Positions 60,698 through 64,000 of a DNA stretch of 64,000 nucleotides are shown one piece after another (position 1 is the stretch's first letter; the number at the start of each line of letters is the position of its first letter). The notes under the pieces were generated by a model. That model was not told where the DNA came from. It saw only the letters and a program-made list of their open reading frames with translations, and did not search any database. The translations under genes and the position numbers were made by a program. Location: the NCBI RefSeq assembly GCF_001294645.1, contig NZ_CP011868.1, positions 434,001 through 498,000 on the forward strand, given 5' to 3'. This DNA is from Pseudonocardia sp. HH130629-09 (GTDB lineage: Bacteria; Actinomycetota; Actinomycetes; Mycobacteriales; Pseudonocardiaceae).

Positions 60698-61012
60698 CCG
60701 ACGGCCGTCGGGCGGCCATAACCCCGGTTACGAAACGTGTGCAATCGGGGTCTGCGCCGAACGGCACGGCGCGCTGTGAGCGGTCGACCACGCACGGTCG
60801 GATCGGTTGCCACCGCTCGCCGAGTGCGCCACACCCTTCACCCTCCGACGACTACCTGTCACCACCCGTGAGTGACGGGCGGAGTAGCGAGATTGAGCCG
60901 AACGGCCTCATCACTCGCTGTATCGGGTGGCTCGATCGGTCTACCCGCCCGGATCGCCCGGAACGGTGGCTCGTTGTTCCCGACGGAGCTGCCGAACGGA
61001 ACGGAGGCGGGC
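60698..61012 (+). other. Intergenic region before the second GGDEF-EAL gene (315 bp)
   Basis: No gene. AT-richer near 60718-60750 (GGTTACGAAACGTGTGCAATC), a likely promoter zone. CCCGT/ACGGG small dyad around 60865-60880. I see no known regulatory motif. Confidence 0.35.
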
Positions 61013-63790
61013 GTGTCGGAGCAGGAGCCGCGGACGGGACACCGTCCGGGTGCATCGGTCGGAGAACCGGCCGGTGGACGCGCGGAGCAGGCACCGGGTG
61101 TCCGCCGGGACCGGGATCGTGACCCCGGCCTGGCCGGCGACCTCGCCCGGGCCTTCGCCGGTCCCGGCGGCACCCCGGCGGGTCGCACCCGGCCCGGTCC
61201 CGACGACGAGCAGCTCCTCGCCCCGGCGGAGGCCCTGAACGCCGCGGCCGCGCCGGACGCCGAGATCTCCGGCGCGGGCGTCGGGGAGCCGCCGTTCGGC
61301 ATGGCCCGGCGGCTGCCCGGTGCACCGCGCCCGCCCGGTCCGGTCCAGTCGGACACCGCCGCGGGCCCCGGTCCGGGGACCGTCGGGTCCACGGGCGCCG
61401 ACCACTCCGCGGTGCAGCTCCCGCCCTCGCCCGCGCTGGTCTGCGACGCCGGGGGCGTCGTCGTCCACACCAACGCCGCGCTCCGTCGCCTCGCCGGGTC
61501 CGCCGACCCGACCGGCATGCGGCTCCCGCAGCTGCTCGTCGGCCCGGACTCCGACGCCCGCCTGGTCCGCGCCGACCGTCGGCTGGCCCGGGTCAAGGTC
61601 GTCCGCTGGAACCAGCCCGGCGACCGCACCGTCGTGCTGCTCACCCCGTTCCCCGACGCCGCGCCCGCGCCGTCGGACGAGGCACCCGCGCTCGACCTCG
61701 AGCGCGCCACCCGCTCCGGCACCTGGACCTTCGACCTGCAGGCCGGGACGCTGACCCGCAGCGAGGGGCTCGTCGAGCTCTACCGCGCGCTGGGCGTGCG
61801 CCCCGACGGCCCGGACGGCCCCATCGAGGGCGAGCAGGTCGAGCGGGTCTGCCGGATGCTGCGCCGCGGCCCGGAGGCCGCGCCGGAGCCCACCACCGCG
61901 CACAGCTCCGAGATCCGCCCCGAGGGCGGCGCGGTGCTGTCGTGCCGCACCCGGATCGACCGCACGCCCGGCGGCGCACCGCTGCGCCTGATCGGGACCG
62001 TGCAGGACATCTCCGACCGGCGCCGCGCCGAGTCCCGCGCGCAGCGTTCCGGGCAGCGGTTCGCCGACCTCGTCGCCGCGATCACCACCGGCGTCGCGAT
62101 GCTCGACGGGCGTGGCCGGATCGTCGACGCCAACCCGGCGCTGTGCCAGCTGCTCGACGCCGATCTGGAGACCCTGCGCGGGGTCCCGGCACGCAGCCTG
62201 TCCGCCGAGCCCGGGTCCGACCGCCGCGGGGGGCTGCCGGACTGGCTGCGCGACCCGTCGCACCCCGAGCCGACCTACCGGATCGAGTGGCTGCCGCTGC
62301 TGCGGGCCGACGGCACCCGGGTCGACTGCGAGGTCGTGGTCAACGCCGCCCCCTCCGACGACGGCCGCCCGTTCTGGCTGCTCGTCGTCACCGACGTGGG
62401 GGAGCGCCGCCGCGCCGCCGACGTGCTGCGCGAGGCCGACACCGTCGACCCGCTGACCCGGCTGCCCAACCGGGCCGGGCTGCTGGAGCTCGCCGACCGG
62501 CTGCTGGCCGGTACGGACGCCGACCGGGTCGCCGTCGTCTGCGGTGACGTCGACGACTTCTCCCGCGTCAACACCGGCCTCGGCCACGACGCCGGTGACC
62601 TGCTGCTCATCGAGCTGGCGGGGCGGCTGCAGCGCGAGCTGCCGTACCACTGCACGGCCGGGCGGCTGTCGGCCGACGAGTTCGCGGTGGTCTGCGCCGA
62701 CGTCGACGAGGTCGGCGGACCGCAGGCGCTCGCCGCCGTCGTCGCCGAGCTGCTGCGTGGGGAGGTCACCGTGGCCGGGAGGCCGATCACGCTGACCGCC
62801 TCGGTCGGCGTCGCCGGGCGGGACGCCGCGCTGACCGGCCCGCACGCCGACGCCCGCGGCCCCCGCGGCGACGACCTGCTGCGCTCGGCCGAGGTCGCGG
62901 TGCGCGAGGCCAAGCAGCGCGGACGCGGCACGGTCGCCGTCGCCGACCGCGGCGCCGTCGCGCCGGCACGCCGCCAGCTGGAGCTGGAGGCCGAGCTGCG
63001 CGCCGCGATCGAGGGCGACGCGCTGCGCCTGGAGTACCAGCCGGTCGTCGCGCCGGACGGCACCGTGCTGTCCGCCGAGGCGCTGCTGCGCTGGTCGCAC
63101 CCGGTGCACGGGGAGGTCTCGCCCGGCGAGTTCCTGCCGGTCGCCCAGCGCGGCGGCCTGCAGCGCGAGCTGGACCTGTGGGTGCTGCGCTCCGCCGTCA
63201 CCGAGGCCGCGACCTGGCCCCGGACCGGTCAGGCCGTCGCCGTCGCGGTGAACCTGGCCGGGTTGCTGCCCGCCGACCCGTCGTTCCTGGCCGACGTCAC
63301 CGCGATCGTCGAGGGTGCCGGGCTGCCGTGGAACCAGCTGGTGCTCGAGCTCGTCGAGACCAGCCTGGTCGCGCTGCCGCGCCCCGCGCTCGACGCGATG
63401 AGCGAGCTCGTGCACCGCGGTGTCCGCTTCGCCGTCGACGACTTCGGCACCGGCTACTCGTCGCTGGCCCGGCTCAAGGAGCTCCCGGCGCAGACGGTCA
63501 AGGTCGACCGGGCCTTCGTCACCGGGGTCGGCACCGACCCGGCCGACTTCGCGCTCGCCCGCGCCGTCGTCGAGGTCGCCCGCGCGATGGGTCGCAAGAC
63601 CGTCGCCGAGGGCGTCGAGACCGCCGAGCAGTTCCACGTGCTGCGCGGGCTCGGTGTGGACGCGTTCCAGGGCTGGCTGTTCGCCCGCTCGCTGCGCCCT
63701 GCCGACCTGCACCGCGTGCTGCGCGGCGGCGGCCTGCCGACCCCGGCGACGAGTGCCACCCCGCCCGAGGGGACCCCGAACCTCTGGTGA
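61013..63790 (+). CDS. PAS-GGDEF(degenerate)-EAL cyclic di-GMP phosphodiesterase
   Basis: 925 residues, no membrane segments. About 160 Gly/Pro/Ala-rich residues lead, then PAS-like modules near 160-260, 280-390 and 395-510 (TTGVAMLDGRGRIVDANPAL), GGDEF-like domain 520-660 and EAL 680-925. The cyclase motif is SADEF (GRLSADEFAVV), so synthesis of cyclic di-GMP is unlikely. The EAL part is complete: SAEALLRWSH, VNLAGLL, LELVETSLV, FAVDDFGTGYSSL, VKVDRAFV and VAEGVET. It therefore probably degrades the messenger. GTG at 61013 with GGAGG 5 nt before; the longer frame to 60872 is not needed. Confidence 0.9.
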   Translation: MSEQEPRTGHRPGASVGEPAGGRAEQAPGVRRDRDRDPGLAGDLARAFAGPGGTPAGRTRPGPDDEQLLAPAEALNAAAAPDAEISGAGVGEPPFGMARRLPGAPRPPGPVQSDTAAGPGPGTVGSTGADHSAVQLPPSPALVCDAGGVVVHTNAALRRLAGSADPTGMRLPQLLVGPDSDARLVRADRRLARVKVVRWNQPGDRTVVLLTPFPDAAPAPSDEAPALDLERATRSGTWTFDLQAGTLTRSEGLVELYRALGVRPDGPDGPIEGEQVERVCRMLRRGPEAAPEPTTAHSSEIRPEGGAVLSCRTRIDRTPGGAPLRLIGTVQDISDRRRAESRAQRSGQRFADLVAAITTGVAMLDGRGRIVDANPALCQLLDADLETLRGVPARSLSAEPGSDRRGGLPDWLRDPSHPEPTYRIEWLPLLRADGTRVDCEVVVNAAPSDDGRPFWLLVVTDVGERRRAADVLREADTVDPLTRLPNRAGLLELADRLLAGTDADRVAVVCGDVDDFSRVNTGLGHDAGDLLLIELAGRLQRELPYHCTAGRLSADEFAVVCADVDEVGGPQALAAVVAELLRGEVTVAGRPITLTASVGVAGRDAALTGPHADARGPRGDDLLRSAEVAVREAKQRGRGTVAVADRGAVAPARRQLELEAELRAAIEGDALRLEYQPVVAPDGTVLSAEALLRWSHPVHGEVSPGEFLPVAQRGGLQRELDLWVLRSAVTEAATWPRTGQAVAVAVNLAGLLPADPSFLADVTAIVEGAGLPWNQLVLELVETSLVALPRPALDAMSELVHRGVRFAVDDFGTGYSSLARLKELPAQTVKVDRAFVTGVGTDPADFALARAVVEVARAMGRKTVAEGVETAEQFHVLRGLGVDAFQGWLFARSLRPADLHRVLRGGGLPTPATSATPPEGTPNLW

Positions 63791-63794
63791 GCCG

Positions 63795-63821
63795 GTCGCG
63801 CCCGCCCACCGCGGGCGCGAC
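63795..63821. terminator. 11-bp perfect stem, bidirectional terminator
   Basis: 63795-63805 pairs with 63811-63821, 5-nt loop, 4 bp after the GGDEF-EAL stop and 8 bp before the convergent gene end. Confidence 0.85.
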
Positions 63822-63829
63822 CGCCGTCG

Positions 63830-64000
63830 TCACCGCACGAACGCGCTCTGCCCGGTGATCGCCTTCCCGACGATCAGCGTGTTCATCTCCCGGGTGCCCT
63901 CGAAGGAGAACATCGCCTCGGCGTCGGCGAAGTACTTCGCGATCCGGTTCTCCAGCACCACCCCGTTGCCGCCGACGAGCTGGCGGCCCATCGCCACGGT
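63830..64000 (-). CDS. Acyl-CoA dehydrogenase, C-terminal end (partial)
   Basis: The last 56 residues and stop (TGA at 63830-63832) of a gene entering from the right edge. [20 protein letters not shown], then [20 protein letters not shown] and TGQSAFVR are the C-terminal helices of acyl-CoA dehydrogenases, with GGNG and EGT contacting FAD. The spacing and [13 protein letters not shown] are closest to the glutaryl-CoA dehydrogenase branch, which I offer as likely. The start and catalytic base are outside the window. Confidence 0.85.
   Translation of the reverse strand, partial: TVAMGRQLVGGNGVVLENRIAKYFADAEAMFSFEGTREMNTLIVGKAITGQSAFVR

Noticed and set aside
60941..63712. Long minus-strand open frame opposite the second GGDEF-EAL gene
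   Set aside because: Shadow frame rich in Gly, Gln and Arg; the sense protein has full EAL motifs.

Overview
The window is a contiguous piece of a very GC-rich actinobacterial chromosome. Gene content and order closely follow, from memory, the wbbL-to-Rv3214 block of Mycobacterium tuberculosis, but with no mycolate genes, with a SAH riboswitch and with many GTG starts. I infer a mycolate-less member of Pseudonocardiaceae (Pseudonocardia-like). The species assignment is inference. No tRNA, rRNA, IS element, prophage or CRISPR array is visible, so this is core chromosome with a few accessory genes.

Layout. 1-12.5 kb: arabinogalactan linker rhamnosyltransferase (cut by the window edge), GDP-mannose and mannose-phosphate genes (manC, manB, manA and a SIS-type isomerase), coenzyme F420 genes fbiA/fbiB, an AlkA-like glycosylase, a NUDIX protein, an M50 protease and whiB2. 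12.5-24 kb: a TetR/FAD-monooxygenase divergon, an Lrp-ald-permease-permease alanine module, an orphan MutL/GlmL, then ahcY behind a SAH riboswitch, a NUDIX gene and tmk. 24-33 kb: mtrA-mtrB-lpqB, comF-like gene, hpf, secA. 33-47 kb: a proline-rich secA-neighbour protein, a MarR-ABC exporter operon, HAD and antitoxin-like proteins, lactate dehydrogenase/SpoU methyltransferase, WS/DGAT acyltransferase, crotonase, lipoprotein, rsgA, aroA, SRAP protein and hydrolase. 47-64 kb: two GGDEF-EAL proteins, sigR-rsrA, bL37, pdtaS, whiB1, a lipid kinase, a secreted protease, malic enzyme and the end of an acyl-CoA dehydrogenase.

Regulation visible in the DNA. About eighteen genes carry a TANNNT-type -10 hexamer ending 6-8 nt before the start codon, the signature of leaderless transcription. 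CRP-type sites precede hpf (perfect palindrome) and whiB1 (overlapping its -35). sigR has its own GGGAAT-N18-GTT promoter placed so that it would yield an N-terminally extended sigma factor. Two DnaA boxes lie between lpqB and the comF-like gene. Strong GC hairpins separate most convergent gene pairs.

The most unusual object is the ahcY leader: promoter, SAH aptamer, then a 24-codon ORF with an excellent ribosome binding site whose stop codon lies in the ahcY ribosome binding site.
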